A DNA stretch of 64,000 bases, taken from positions 1,798,001 to 1,862,000 of the forward strand of contig NZ_JAHVAO010000001.1 in NCBI RefSeq assembly GCF_019264345.1. Reading direction: 5' to 3'. The position numbers and the translations under genes were made by a program. Positions 24,894-33,593 of the stretch are shown one piece after another. The notes beneath the pieces are model-generated. The model saw only the letters and a list, made by a program, of their open reading frames with translations. It had not been told where the DNA came from and ran no database searches. The stretch is from Marinobacter arenosus. GTDB taxonomy: Bacteria; Pseudomonadota; Gammaproteobacteria; Pseudomonadales; Oleiphilaceae. The first letter of the stretch is position 1. Each line of letters begins with the position of its first letter.

Positions 24894-25564
24894 GGTCAGG
24901 ATTCTCTGACTACGGGACCGGCAAGGCGCTGCTACTGGCGTGCTCGCTGGCCATTCCACAGTGGGCGACGGCGCAGGAAACCGGGGACAGTGACAAGCCG
25001 GCGCCGGTCCAGGTCATCGCGCCTGAGGTAAAACCCCGCAGTATCCAGGAGGCGGATATCGATGCGGAGTTTTTCGAGGTCGGTGCCTTTGCCGGCATGA
25101 TGACGATCGACAACTTCAGCAGTGAACCGTTGGTGGGGGTCAGTGCGGCATTCCATGCCACCGAGGACTTCTTCCTGCAGTTCAATTACGGCTATACCGA
25201 GGCGGGGCTGACGTCGTTCGAGGAACTCAGTGGCGATAACGTCAGGCTACTGAGCGATTCTGACCGGGAGTACAGCTACTACGATTTTCTGGTGGGCTAC
25301 AACATTTTTCCGGGCGAGGTGTTTTTCAGCGACTCGCTGACCTTCAACTCCGCCTTCTACCTGGTTGGCGGGGTCGGAAACACCGAGTTTGGTGGCGAGA
25401 GCAACTTCACGACCACACTCGGCACCGGGTTCCGGGTGGTTCTGCTGGACTGGCTGACGGTTCACGTGGATTTTCGGGACCACATGTTCACCAGCGACCT
25501 GATTCGCGAATCCCAGCTCACCCACAACATCGAGCTGTCTTCCGGATTCACGCTGTTCTTCTGA
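24863..25564 (+). CDS. Outer-membrane beta-barrel protein
   Basis: A 233-residue protein that overlaps the upstream barrel gene by 31 bases, so the pair is translationally linked. A signal-like hydrophobic stretch (ALLLACSLAIPQWATA) ends near residue 37. A short acidic linker and about eight amphipathic strands follow (FFLQFNYGYTEAGL, TLGTGFRVVLLDWLTVHVDF), finishing in the C-terminal phenylalanine typical of BAM substrates (GFTLFF). It lacks the SH3 domain of its neighbour. Homologous barrel pairs are found near AgmX/TolQR clusters. Confidence 0.72.
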   Translation: MENRSEHLLLRSGFSDYGTGKALLLACSLAIPQWATAQETGDSDKPAPVQVIAPEVKPRSIQEADIDAEFFEVGAFAGMMTIDNFSSEPLVGVSAAFHATEDFFLQFNYGYTEAGLTSFEELSGDNVRLLSDSDREYSYYDFLVGYNIFPGEVFFSDSLTFNSAFYLVGGVGNTEFGGESNFTTTLGTGFRVVLLDWLTVHVDFRDHMFTSDLIRESQLTHNIELSSGFTLFF

Positions 25565-25584
25565 TGGCGTAAACCCGGAAGGTG

Positions 25585-25610
25585 CGCCGGGCGGTTAACC
25601 CCGCCCGGCG
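25585..25610. terminator. Hairpin between convergent genes
   Basis: CGCCGGGCGG (25585-25594) pairs with CCGCCCGGCG (25601-25610) around a six-base loop, a perfect 10-bp GC stem between the rightward barrel gene and the end of the leftward lipoprotein gene. It overlaps the last codons of the latter. There is no T-run, so intrinsic termination is uncertain. Confidence 0.4.
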
Positions 25611-26467
25611 GCCATCTCGTCCATCAGTTCGGACAGATCCGCTTCGATCTCTTCCATCCATTCCTGCCAGTCGTCCCGGTAATCTTCGAATCGCGCCTGA
25701 TCCACTTCAGTCAGCCGGAACCGGGTCTCGGTAACCGCCCGACTGCTCTCGGCAAAGGCCCGGAGATCAGGTTCGTCCAGACGCTCGCTCTGGGTGCTCA
25801 GATCCTGCCGCGAGGCCTCCAGCAGTTCCCGGTCCCGTGGGCTGGCGTCAGGCTGATCTTTCAAAGCCTCTTCGATGGATTCGGTCAACGCCTCGATGTG
25901 CTCCTGGAGTTTGTTGCCATACTCCTCCAGTGCTTCCCGTGAACGCTGTTGCGCCTCCACCGACAGGGCCTCCAGTTCAATGGCCAGCTCGTCCAGCCGA
26001 TCCCCCATACGGTCCGACGACCGGTTGATGCTCTCGTTCAGGCGATCCCGCAGGTCGTTGAGCGTGCCGATGACGCCATCGAACATGGAGCGCTCGGTGA
26101 CGACTCGGTGGGTACGCTCGTAATCGACGAGCCACACGTCGTCCCTGAGTTCCAGGAAGGTCAGAACCTTCCGGCCGTCCTCGTTGCCTTCGCCGACGTT
26201 GCGGAAGCGGGTTTCCACCGTAGCGCGAGCCTCATCGATGACCACCCGGCCCCAGGCAATGGAAACGTCCTGCCACTCCATGCCGAAGCCGTCGAACTGG
26301 TCGGCACTGGCCAGCGTCGAGAACTCGGCGACGTCGTCGGCGTCATTCTCAATGACCGATTGCCAGAAAACCTCGGCGACTTCCTGGGGCGTTTCAGGGT
26401 TACTGCAGCCCGCCAGGAGCGCGAGCATTGATACGGCGGCAAAGCCTCGCAACAGCGAACGGATCAT
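25595..26467 (-). CDS. Lipoprotein with DUF4878-like domain and coiled coil
   Basis: A 290-residue protein with lipobox LLAGCSNPE (Cys about residue 21). Residues 25-125 resemble a cystatin/NTF2-like lumazine-type fold seen in DUF4878 lipoproteins (EVAEVFWQSVIENDADDVAEFST, then RKVLTFLELRDDVWLVDYER). The remainder is a long acidic coiled coil (about 130-285) with regular Glu/Arg/Leu heptads. It is convergent with the barrel genes and probably monocistronic. The function is unknown; the coiled coil suggests a structural role in the periplasm. Confidence 0.6.
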   Translation of the reverse strand: MIRSLLRGFAAVSMLALLAGCSNPETPQEVAEVFWQSVIENDADDVAEFSTLASADQFDGFGMEWQDVSIAWGRVVIDEARATVETRFRNVGEGNEDGRKVLTFLELRDDVWLVDYERTHRVVTERSMFDGVIGTLNDLRDRLNESINRSSDRMGDRLDELAIELEALSVEAQQRSREALEEYGNKLQEHIEALTESIEEALKDQPDASPRDRELLEASRQDLSTQSERLDEPDLRAFAESSRAVTETRFRLTEVDQARFEDYRDDWQEWMEEIEADLSELMDEMAAGRG

Positions 26468-26514
26468 GCCAATGCTTCCTCTGTTTCCGAATCGAGGTGG
26501 GCATGATACACCGC

Positions 26515-28188
26515 CTAGAGCCGGCAGGTCAGGTCCGCCAGTTCTTCGTCGAACACCCGGCGGTTTTCGCTGTAATCCACCGGCACGTCCACCAGGTGAA
26601 CACCGCCGTCGGCCAGTGCCCGCTCCAGGGTCGGCCGCAAGTCCTCGGTGCGCTCGACGCGGTGGCCAATCGCACCGTAGGACTCGGCGTACTTCACGAA
26701 ATCCGGATTGCGGTAATCCAGGCCGAAGCCTTCAAAGCCTTCCTGGCGCTGCTTCCACTTGATCATGCCGTAGGCGCTGTCGTCGATCACCAGCACCACC
26801 AGGTTGAGCTTCAGCCGCACCGCGGTTTCCATTTCCTGGCTATTCATCATAAACCCACCATCGCCGCACACCGCCATCACTTTCAGGTGGGGATACAGCA
26901 TCGCCGCCATCATGGCGCTGGGCAGGCCCGCTCCCATGGACGCCAGGGCATTGTCGAGCAGCACCGTGTTGTTGTCGTAGGCCGGGTAATTGCGAGCGAA
27001 CCAGAGCTTGTACATACCGTTGTCCAGGGCAATGATGCCGTCTTCCGGCATGACCCGGCGCACGTCGCTGACAATGCGCTGTGGAATGACCGGGAACCGG
27101 TCGTCATCCGCCCGGTCCTGCAGGTGCCGGTCCACCGCCGCCTTGACGTCCATGAACCAGGAGAAGTCGTGGCTGGCGCAATGCCCACAGTGCTCCGCCA
27201 TGTACTCCACGCTGTTGGCAATATCGCCCACGACTTCGTGCTGGGGGAAATACACCGGGTCCACATCGGCACCGCTGAAATTCACGTGGATGACCTGCTT
27301 GCCGCCGGCCTTCATGAAAAATGGCGGCTTCTCTACCACATCATGGCCCACGTTGATCACGAGGTCAGCACGGTCGATGGCGCAGTGGACAAAATCCCCG
27401 GCGGACAGGGCGGCGTTACCCAGGTACCGGGGGTGACGCTCATCCACCACCCCTTTGCCCATCTGGGTGGTGAAGAACGGAATGTTGGTGACGTTGACCA
27501 GATGGATCAGTGCCTGGGACACCCGCTTACGGTTCGCACCCGCGCCGATCATGATCAGCGGATGCCGGGCCTTGCGCAGCATGTCACAAGCCATCTCCAG
27601 GCTTTTCTCACTGGCGGAGGGCCGGCGGGCATCGCTGGGCTCGAAAATATGGGTGTCCGGCTCGGGGCGCTCCGATGCAATGTCTTCCGGCAACTCGAGA
27701 TGAACTGCGCCGGGCCGCTCCTCCGAGGCCAGACGAAAGGCTTCGCGAACTTTCGCAGGGATCGTGTTGGCGTTGCTGATCTGGCGCGTGTACTTGGTGA
27801 GTGGGCGCATCAAGTCGACCACATCCAGGATCTGGAACAGACCCTGCTTCGAGGATTTGATCGGCTTCTGGCCGGAGATCATCATCATCGGCATACCGCC
27901 CAACTGGGCGTAGGCGGCTGCGGTCACCAGATTGGTCGCGCCCGGCCCCAGTGTCGACAGGCAAACCCCCACTCGTCCGGTCAGCCGGCCATAGGTCGCG
28001 GCCATAAATCCCGCCGCCTGTTCGTGGCGATTCAGCACCAACTGGATACTGGACGTGCGCAGAGCCTCAAGCAGGTCCAGATTCTCCTCGCCCGGCACGC
28101 CGAAGATGTACTTGACGCCTTCGTTCTCCAGAGCCTTGATGAACAGTTCTGCCCCATTGTGCGCGTTGGCGGGTTGTTCGCTTGCCAT
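26515..28188 (-). CDS. alsS: Acetolactate synthase, catabolic AlsS-type
   Basis: A 557-residue thiamine-diphosphate enzyme from the ATG at 28188 (AGGGGATAATC upstream). It has the activating glutamate in LNRHEQAAGFMA, the large-subunit stretch STLGPGATNLVTAAAYAQLG, and the ThDP/Mg motif AVCGDGGFMMNSQEMETAVR followed by VLVIDDSAYGMIKWKQRQ. It converts two pyruvates to acetolactate. No small regulatory subunit gene is adjacent, and the sequence fits the FAD-independent AlsS branch better than IlvB. No acetolactate decarboxylase is nearby, so the product may feed branched-chain synthesis or non-enzymatic diacetyl formation. The longer frame to 28230 adds an improbable N-terminus. Confidence 0.83.
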   Translation of the reverse strand: MASEQPANAHNGAELFIKALENEGVKYIFGVPGEENLDLLEALRTSSIQLVLNRHEQAAGFMAATYGRLTGRVGVCLSTLGPGATNLVTAAAYAQLGGMPMMMISGQKPIKSSKQGLFQILDVVDLMRPLTKYTRQISNANTIPAKVREAFRLASEERPGAVHLELPEDIASERPEPDTHIFEPSDARRPSASEKSLEMACDMLRKARHPLIMIGAGANRKRVSQALIHLVNVTNIPFFTTQMGKGVVDERHPRYLGNAALSAGDFVHCAIDRADLVINVGHDVVEKPPFFMKAGGKQVIHVNFSGADVDPVYFPQHEVVGDIANSVEYMAEHCGHCASHDFSWFMDVKAAVDRHLQDRADDDRFPVIPQRIVSDVRRVMPEDGIIALDNGMYKLWFARNYPAYDNNTVLLDNALASMGAGLPSAMMAAMLYPHLKVMAVCGDGGFMMNSQEMETAVRLKLNLVVLVIDDSAYGMIKWKQRQEGFEGFGLDYRNPDFVKYAESYGAIGHRVERTEDLRPTLERALADGGVHLVDVPVDYSENRRVFDEELADLTCRL

Positions 28189-28326
28189 GATTATCCCCTG
28201 TGCGGCTGGATGAGAGTCCGAGCATAGCATTCTGTCGCCAGAACACCCTCCCTGACTAACGTTACGTTCAGTCAGGGCTACGGATGTCCGATGCGGGGAT
28301 AAAATTACGGGAGGGGCGTCAGTTGG

Positions 28327-30366
28327 CTACCGAGGTTCTGCTTGCAAGGCATCGGCCGGCACGCGACCTTCGCCCCAGCTACGATAAATGCCATCCACCA
28401 CGCGCTTCAGTTCGTCATCGCCCACGTCGGCCGGTTCGCCGCGTTCGAGAGGGTCGAAATGGAAGATGTACAGGCGGGAAGTAAACTGTTCAAACGGCAG
28501 TGAGGATTCGCCGAAGCGTTCGCCGTGCCCAGCCGTGCTGACACGAACGCCGTCGCCCCAGTTCTGACCACTGTCGTTGTTGGGATTGAAGAAATACACC
28601 CGCATCAGGCCTTCCGGATCCAGCGCCACCCGCAGCACCGTAATCGCATGCCAGCCGATGAACCGGGCAGCACTGTCGGTGACCGCAATGCCCGCAGGCT
28701 GGGGGTGGATCAGCGGCTGGTTGCCGTTGTAGAAGGGGTGGTAACTGGCGTAGAAGTGCCGAATGAATCCGTCCAGGTCGTCCAGTTGGCCGGTGGCGAC
28801 ATCGACATTGATGGCAAAACCACGGCCGGCCGACCAGCCGTGAAATTCCGGGTTCACCCACTGGTGCGGATCACCGGGGCGGTCGGCCACAAGCCGGCCC
28901 ATCTCCGCGTAAATGCGATCCAGGTGGGGCACCACCACCACCGATACCGGGTCCAGATCGAGGGTGACCTCCGAGGCCACGCCCCCCATACTGCGAGCCG
29001 AGGACACGGGCTTGCCCTCAAAATGCATGATGATCTCGTTGTCCCGCGCGGCCCAGGCGACCATCTGCAGCAGGTAGTCCGGATCGTTGTACGCCCACAT
29101 CGACAGAGCCCGCGCCGACTGGCAGGTGGGATTGTTGCCCTGGCCCACACCCAGCGGCTGGCCAAGCATGTTGAGCACACCCTGGATCAACCAGGCTCCG
29201 GGCTGGGGTTGATAGCCGTAGGCCAGTTGCAGCCGCTCCCTCGCCTGGGGACACAGGGACAACCGGGCCTGGCGCCAGAGCGCCGGGGCGACCGGCGGCT
29301 GGTAGAGAATGCCGCGCTCCAGCATCAGCGCGAGGCCATACAGCGCCTGCGCCGTTTCCGGAAACACGCCCTCCTCAATCAGGGTGCAGACCAGCTCCCG
29401 GTAACACAGCAGGCAATCCCGTCCGGTGCTCGACAGCCCCAAAGCCTCACTGAGCAGGGCATCCTGATCCTCCAGGATAAATCGAACAAACGAGGCGTGG
29501 TACGGCGACACCAGCCCGGTATCGTGCATGGAACGGGCAAAGCCCGTGGCCTCGTTCTGCAGCGCCTGGGCATCCATGGATTCCAGGCGTTGTTCGTACA
29601 CCACGGTCCCGGGGTCTTCGCTGCAGGCCCGGGTGGGTCCGTACAGACTGGAAATCAGACGGTCTGCGCCACGACCCGCGCCGCCCAGATCCGCCTCTGG
29701 ATCGGCCCGGCAAATGGCAATCTGGGTAATCATCCGGCGCACGTCGCTGACCTGAATGGGCCGTTGCTGCAGAATCCGCCAGATTTCCTCAATCAGGCTG
29801 TCAATGACGTGCTCGTAGCCAATGTGCTGCGCGACGTACTGGACCAGGGACTGGCTGATGAGAGACAGCTTGCCCTGTTCACGCTCAGCCTCGCCGGTCA
29901 TGCCGAACAGGAGCCCCAGATTGATCGCAAGCACCTGAGTCAGGTAATGGTGGGCCTGCTCCGCCGACACCGACGGATGCAGGTAAAAGCCGCGAGCCAC
30001 CGCCAGGAGGCGGAGCTCGCTGAACGCTTCAATGACCACCGTGTCTGCATTCTGACTCTGCAGGGAATGCGTGGTCAGGGATGGGAGCAGGATACCGGGA
30101 TCGGCCCAGTCGGTACCGATGTAGACACCGGCCCGTTCGAGGCGCTCGGCGCGCTCCTCGATCACGCGGCAGCCCTCCGGCTGGAGCAGTACTCGCTTGG
30201 CAATATCAAACACGCGCGGAAGCTTGCCGGCCTTGGCAAAAGACCGACTCTCTTCCAGTGCCTGGATTGCCTCATCCAGACGTTGCACCAGCTTGTCAAA
30301 ATTGACGGCCGGCGCTGCACTGCCCGGTTGGTGATCGTTCAAACGATTATCCTCAGGGCCTGCCAA
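28327..30366 (-). CDS. Unrecognised 679-residue protein paired with an ATP-grasp enzyme
   Basis: A 679-residue soluble protein that I do not recognise. The N-terminal 300 residues are helical (VNFDKLVQRLDEAIQALEES...). The C-terminal half is beta-rich with several histidines and aromatic runs (HQWVNPEFHGWSAGRGFAI, RHFYASYHPFYNGNQPLIHP, YFFNPNNDSGQNWGDGVRVS), looking like an enzyme active-site region. Cysteines are few. It starts 27 bases after the ATP-grasp gene on the same strand, so the two are almost certainly co-transcribed. A metabolic or peptide-modifying pathway of two proteins is possible; nothing more specific can be supported. Confidence 0.65.
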   Translation of the reverse strand: MAGPEDNRLNDHQPGSAAPAVNFDKLVQRLDEAIQALEESRSFAKAGKLPRVFDIAKRVLLQPEGCRVIEERAERLERAGVYIGTDWADPGILLPSLTTHSLQSQNADTVVIEAFSELRLLAVARGFYLHPSVSAEQAHHYLTQVLAINLGLLFGMTGEAEREQGKLSLISQSLVQYVAQHIGYEHVIDSLIEEIWRILQQRPIQVSDVRRMITQIAICRADPEADLGGAGRGADRLISSLYGPTRACSEDPGTVVYEQRLESMDAQALQNEATGFARSMHDTGLVSPYHASFVRFILEDQDALLSEALGLSSTGRDCLLCYRELVCTLIEEGVFPETAQALYGLALMLERGILYQPPVAPALWRQARLSLCPQARERLQLAYGYQPQPGAWLIQGVLNMLGQPLGVGQGNNPTCQSARALSMWAYNDPDYLLQMVAWAARDNEIIMHFEGKPVSSARSMGGVASEVTLDLDPVSVVVVPHLDRIYAEMGRLVADRPGDPHQWVNPEFHGWSAGRGFAINVDVATGQLDDLDGFIRHFYASYHPFYNGNQPLIHPQPAGIAVTDSAARFIGWHAITVLRVALDPEGLMRVYFFNPNNDSGQNWGDGVRVSTAGHGERFGESSLPFEQFTSRLYIFHFDPLERGEPADVGDDELKRVVDGIYRSWGEGRVPADALQAEPR

Positions 30367-30393
30367 CCCATCTGTTGTTACTGATCCTCCCGA

Positions 30394-31626
30394 TTATACA
30401 TAGAAATCGAGCTCTTCCTGATGTTTCAAGAGATCTCGCATGATGTACGGATCGTCGCCGAAGAAATACACGAGCCCCCAGTGTGTCCCGAAGGCGGTCC
30501 GCTTGGTCACGGTTTCTTCCAGCGGCGGAGTCAGTTCGTGAGACTCGAAATACTCGTGGTTCTCGGTTTCCTCCGGAATCTCCAGCTTGCTGACCACCCG
30601 GCGACGCGGATAGACACCGAAGCATCCGGCGTAACCCTTGGCATCCACTACCTCTTTCGGGAAGAAGTTTTTCACTTCCTCATCGGTAGTCTTGGGATCG
30701 AAGGTCATGATCATGCCCTGATAGGCGTTGAAACCGTAGGCACGCTCCAGCAGCTCGAATACCTTGAATCCCGGTGGACGGTAAGCCACCTCGCCAAAGT
30801 ACATGGTGCTGTCGCTGGTCACGAAGTATTCCGGATGAATAAAGCCGAAATCAATGTCGAACGTCTTGATCAGCTTCTCGATTTCACCCCGGATCTGGTC
30901 CCGGTATTTCTCAAGGTCCGGCGTGGCCGGCACAAACACCGAATAGCCAAGGGTGACGTACTCGGAAATGTTCAGGAAGGCGATCTTGCCATTGTGAATC
31001 CAGGCCTCGACCGCGAATTCCCAGCCATCCAGGTGCGATTCCATGAGTACCGGGAATTCTTCCTCGGGAATGGTATCAACCTCATCCGGGGTACGAATCA
31101 CCCGGTGGCCGAGGCAACCGGCCTTGTCGAATGCCTTGAGGTGGATGGGGTCGTTCGGGTCACCGTCCAGCTTGAGCAGCGTCTGGTTGACGCGCTTCAG
31201 GAACCGGATGACGTCGCCCTTGTCGTGGGCCTCCTCAAAGATGCCAACCCGGATACCACCAAGCTGGGCACGACGCTTCATCAGCGCTTTGTCGCGCAGC
31301 AGCATGGCCTGGCCAAACAGTTTCGGCTTGTCCATCAGCACCGAGTTGATGGCACCGGCCCATTCAACCGTCTCCTCGAACAACGGTATGGCGACGTCGA
31401 CCCCCATATCTTTCAGGGTCTGGGCGATTTCAACGGAGCGATCATTCAGGCGCTCAAAGTTCCAGGGCACGTAGGGGATATCGTGCTCTTTGCAGTAGGC
31501 TTCGGCCCAGTCCGGGGCCACGACCACATAGCGTCGGTCGAATTTGTCGGCCGCTTCTACGGCATTAAGGCTCCAACCAAGGAGCGCGACGTACCCCTTG
31601 TCAGGATTATACTTATGGTCACTCAT
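30394..31626 (-). CDS. ATP-grasp domain carboxylate-amine ligase of unknown substrate
   Basis: A 410-residue protein from the ATG at 31626, with CAAAGGAGAGAGCCT directly upstream. An N-terminal preATP-grasp Rossmann part (GYVALLGWSLNAVEAADKF) is followed by the ATP-grasp fold: RDKALMKRRAQLGGIRVGIF (about 125-145), ESHLDGWEFAVEAWI (about 210-225) and the metal-binding strand in FGEVAYRPPGFKVFE (about 285-300). These enzymes form acylphosphate intermediates and ligate carboxylates to amines or thiols. The downstream 679-residue partner is unrecognised. Sequence alone does not reveal the substrate. Confidence 0.75.
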   Translation of the reverse strand: MSDHKYNPDKGYVALLGWSLNAVEAADKFDRRYVVVAPDWAEAYCKEHDIPYVPWNFERLNDRSVEIAQTLKDMGVDVAIPLFEETVEWAGAINSVLMDKPKLFGQAMLLRDKALMKRRAQLGGIRVGIFEEAHDKGDVIRFLKRVNQTLLKLDGDPNDPIHLKAFDKAGCLGHRVIRTPDEVDTIPEEEFPVLMESHLDGWEFAVEAWIHNGKIAFLNISEYVTLGYSVFVPATPDLEKYRDQIRGEIEKLIKTFDIDFGFIHPEYFVTSDSTMYFGEVAYRPPGFKVFELLERAYGFNAYQGMIMTFDPKTTDEEVKNFFPKEVVDAKGYAGCFGVYPRRRVVSKLEIPEETENHEYFESHELTPPLEETVTKRTAFGTHWGLVYFFGDDPYIMRDLLKHQEELDFYV

Positions 31627-31707
31627 AGGCTCTCTCCTTTGCGTGGGGGTGCCTATTAACCCTAAGCCCTTGTTGAGAAATCGCAAATCGGGGAACCAAT
31701 GAAAACG

Positions 31708-31762
31708 AAAAAAGCACCGGGTGTGTCCAAGTAAGATCCAGACACAGCGGTGCTTTTAGGCT
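31708..31762 (-). terminator. Rho-independent terminator after mqo
   Basis: AAAAGCACCG (31710-31719) is complementary to CGGTGCTTTT (31748-31757). The stem closes a long loop that also contains GTGTGTC/GACAC pairing. A and T runs flank both sides, so it can work on either strand. It lies just downstream of the leftward mqo gene and before the ATP-grasp gene, separating the two transcripts. Confidence 0.7.
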
Positions 31763-31782
31763 TTTTAGACCGATTAGGAATA

Positions 31783-33264
31783 TCAAGCCAACTTCAGGGT
31801 CGAAAGTGTCCGTGCACGCACCTGAGTCAGCAATTCCTCATCCGTGACCAGCGATTGGCCGTAGGACGGAACCAGTCGTTTGAGGCGTTCCTGCCACGCC
31901 TCAGTCTTCAGACTTTCCGGGAAACAGCGCTCCAGAACATCGAGCATGGCGTTGGCTGCGGTGGATGCACCGGGAGAAGCGCCCAGCAGGGCCGCCAGCG
32001 TGCCATCTTTGGCCGCCACGATCTCGGTGCCGAACTCGAGCTTGCCGCCACCGCCTTCCACCTGCTTGATGATCTGCACGCGCTGGCCGGCCATCTTCAG
32101 TTCCCAGTCTTCCTCACGGGCGTCCGGAAAGAAATTGCGCAGCGAGGCAACCCGATCGCTGTGGGACTGGAACACTTCACCGATCAGATAGCGGGTCAGG
32201 TCCATGTTGCTCTTGCTGACGGACAGCATCGGGCGCAGGTTGGTTGGCTTGACCGACCCGATCAGGTCGAAAATCGATCCCTGTTTCAGGAACCGGGTGG
32301 TGAAGCCGGCAAAGGGGCCGAACAGCAACGCCGGCTCACCATTGATGATTCGGGTATCCAGGTGCGGAACCGACATGGGGGGCGCACCGATCGGCGCCTT
32401 GCCATACACCTTGGAATGGTGCTGTTCGACAATCTCCGGCTTGCGGCACACCAGCCATTGGCCGCTGACCGGAAAACCGCCGTAACCGCGGGCTTCCTCG
32501 ATGCCGGATTTCTGCAGCATCGGCAGCGCCCCGCCACCGGCACCCAGGAACACGAAGCCGGCCTCCAGCTTGGTAAGCTCGCCGGTCTTCTGGTTCCTGA
32601 CCCGGACTTTCCAGCGCCCGTTGTCGCGCTGGTCAATGTAATGTACGGGGCTGCTCAGCATCAGCTCGAAATTGGGCTGGCTTTCCAGGTAGTTCACCAT
32701 GCTGCGGGTCAACGAGCCGAAATCCACGTCCGCCCCGTGTTTGATCCGGGTGGCAGCCACTCTCTGCATCGGGTCCCGATCCTTGACCACCAGCGGCATC
32801 CACTCTTCCAGATCCTGCGGGGATTCGGTGTACTCCATGTCCCGGAACAGGTGGTGGGCACTCAGACGCTCAAAGCGGCGCTTGAGAAAGGCCACGTCCT
32901 TCTCGCCCCAGACAAAGCTCTGGTGCGGCGTCCGATTGATGAAGGTCTTGGGGTCGGGCAGGATGCCCTGCTCCACCAGGTACGACCAGAACTGGAGCGA
33001 TACTTCGAACTGGGCGTTGATCTGGAGTGCCCGGTCAATGGTGACGTCACCATCTTCGGTCTCCGGCGTGTAATTGAGCTCACAGTAGCCGGCGTGGCCG
33101 GTACCTGCGTTGTTCCATCCGTCGGTGCTTTCATGGGCAACGTGGTCGAGACGCTCCACCATGACGATGTCCAGGGACGGATCGAGCTGCCTGAGCATCA
33201 TGCCGAGGGTGGCGCTCATGACGCCCCCGCCGACCAGCACTACGTCTGCCTGTCTAACGGCCAT
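31783..33264 (-). CDS. mqo: Malate:quinone oxidoreductase
   Basis: A 493-residue FAD enzyme with the N-terminal dinucleotide motif VLVGGGVMSATLG and the Mqo signature ESTDGWNNAGTGHAGYCELN (about residues 45-64). It oxidises malate to oxaloacetate and reduces the membrane quinone pool, bypassing NAD-dependent malate dehydrogenase. Length agrees with the family. It is a single-gene unit with its own terminator. With fumarase C further right, this provides TCA cycle steps, although the genes are 8 kb apart and not co-transcribed. Confidence 0.95.
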   Translation of the reverse strand: MAVRQADVVLVGGGVMSATLGMMLRQLDPSLDIVMVERLDHVAHESTDGWNNAGTGHAGYCELNYTPETEDGDVTIDRALQINAQFEVSLQFWSYLVEQGILPDPKTFINRTPHQSFVWGEKDVAFLKRRFERLSAHHLFRDMEYTESPQDLEEWMPLVVKDRDPMQRVAATRIKHGADVDFGSLTRSMVNYLESQPNFELMLSSPVHYIDQRDNGRWKVRVRNQKTGELTKLEAGFVFLGAGGGALPMLQKSGIEEARGYGGFPVSGQWLVCRKPEIVEQHHSKVYGKAPIGAPPMSVPHLDTRIINGEPALLFGPFAGFTTRFLKQGSIFDLIGSVKPTNLRPMLSVSKSNMDLTRYLIGEVFQSHSDRVASLRNFFPDAREEDWELKMAGQRVQIIKQVEGGGGKLEFGTEIVAAKDGTLAALLGASPGASTAANAMLDVLERCFPESLKTEAWQERLKRLVPSYGQSLVTDEELLTQVRARTLSTLKLA

Positions 33265-33593
33265 TGGTCTATACCTTAGCTAGTATTGAGCCTGTGCACC
33301 CTCCCACGATCAGCAGGAGAGCCTGTCGGAAGCCGGTCAAACGCAAGGTAAAAGGCGCTGCCGTTCGCTTCCGGTCTGAATGTGGGCGCAATTATCCCGA
33401 TTTTCGCCGAAATAATAAATTGCGAATGTCAATCGATTCACTTTGCAGACGGCGATCCGCTTCGTCGCGCCACCTCATGGATCAACTACGAACAGTGGTT
33501 TGCTTCGGGTCAAAGGTCTAAAATCCCGCCCCACAAACTTTTCCCGGGCCGCACGCACGGCCTCCAAACTGCACTCTGGACGGGATTTCCCCA
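33265..33593. other. Divergent intergenic region mqo/nhaD
   Basis: About 330 bases with no supported gene. It must contain promoters for mqo (leftward) and nhaD (rightward). No operator, repeat or terminator can be supported from inspection; short open frames here have poor composition and no ribosome-binding sites. Confidence 0.5.
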
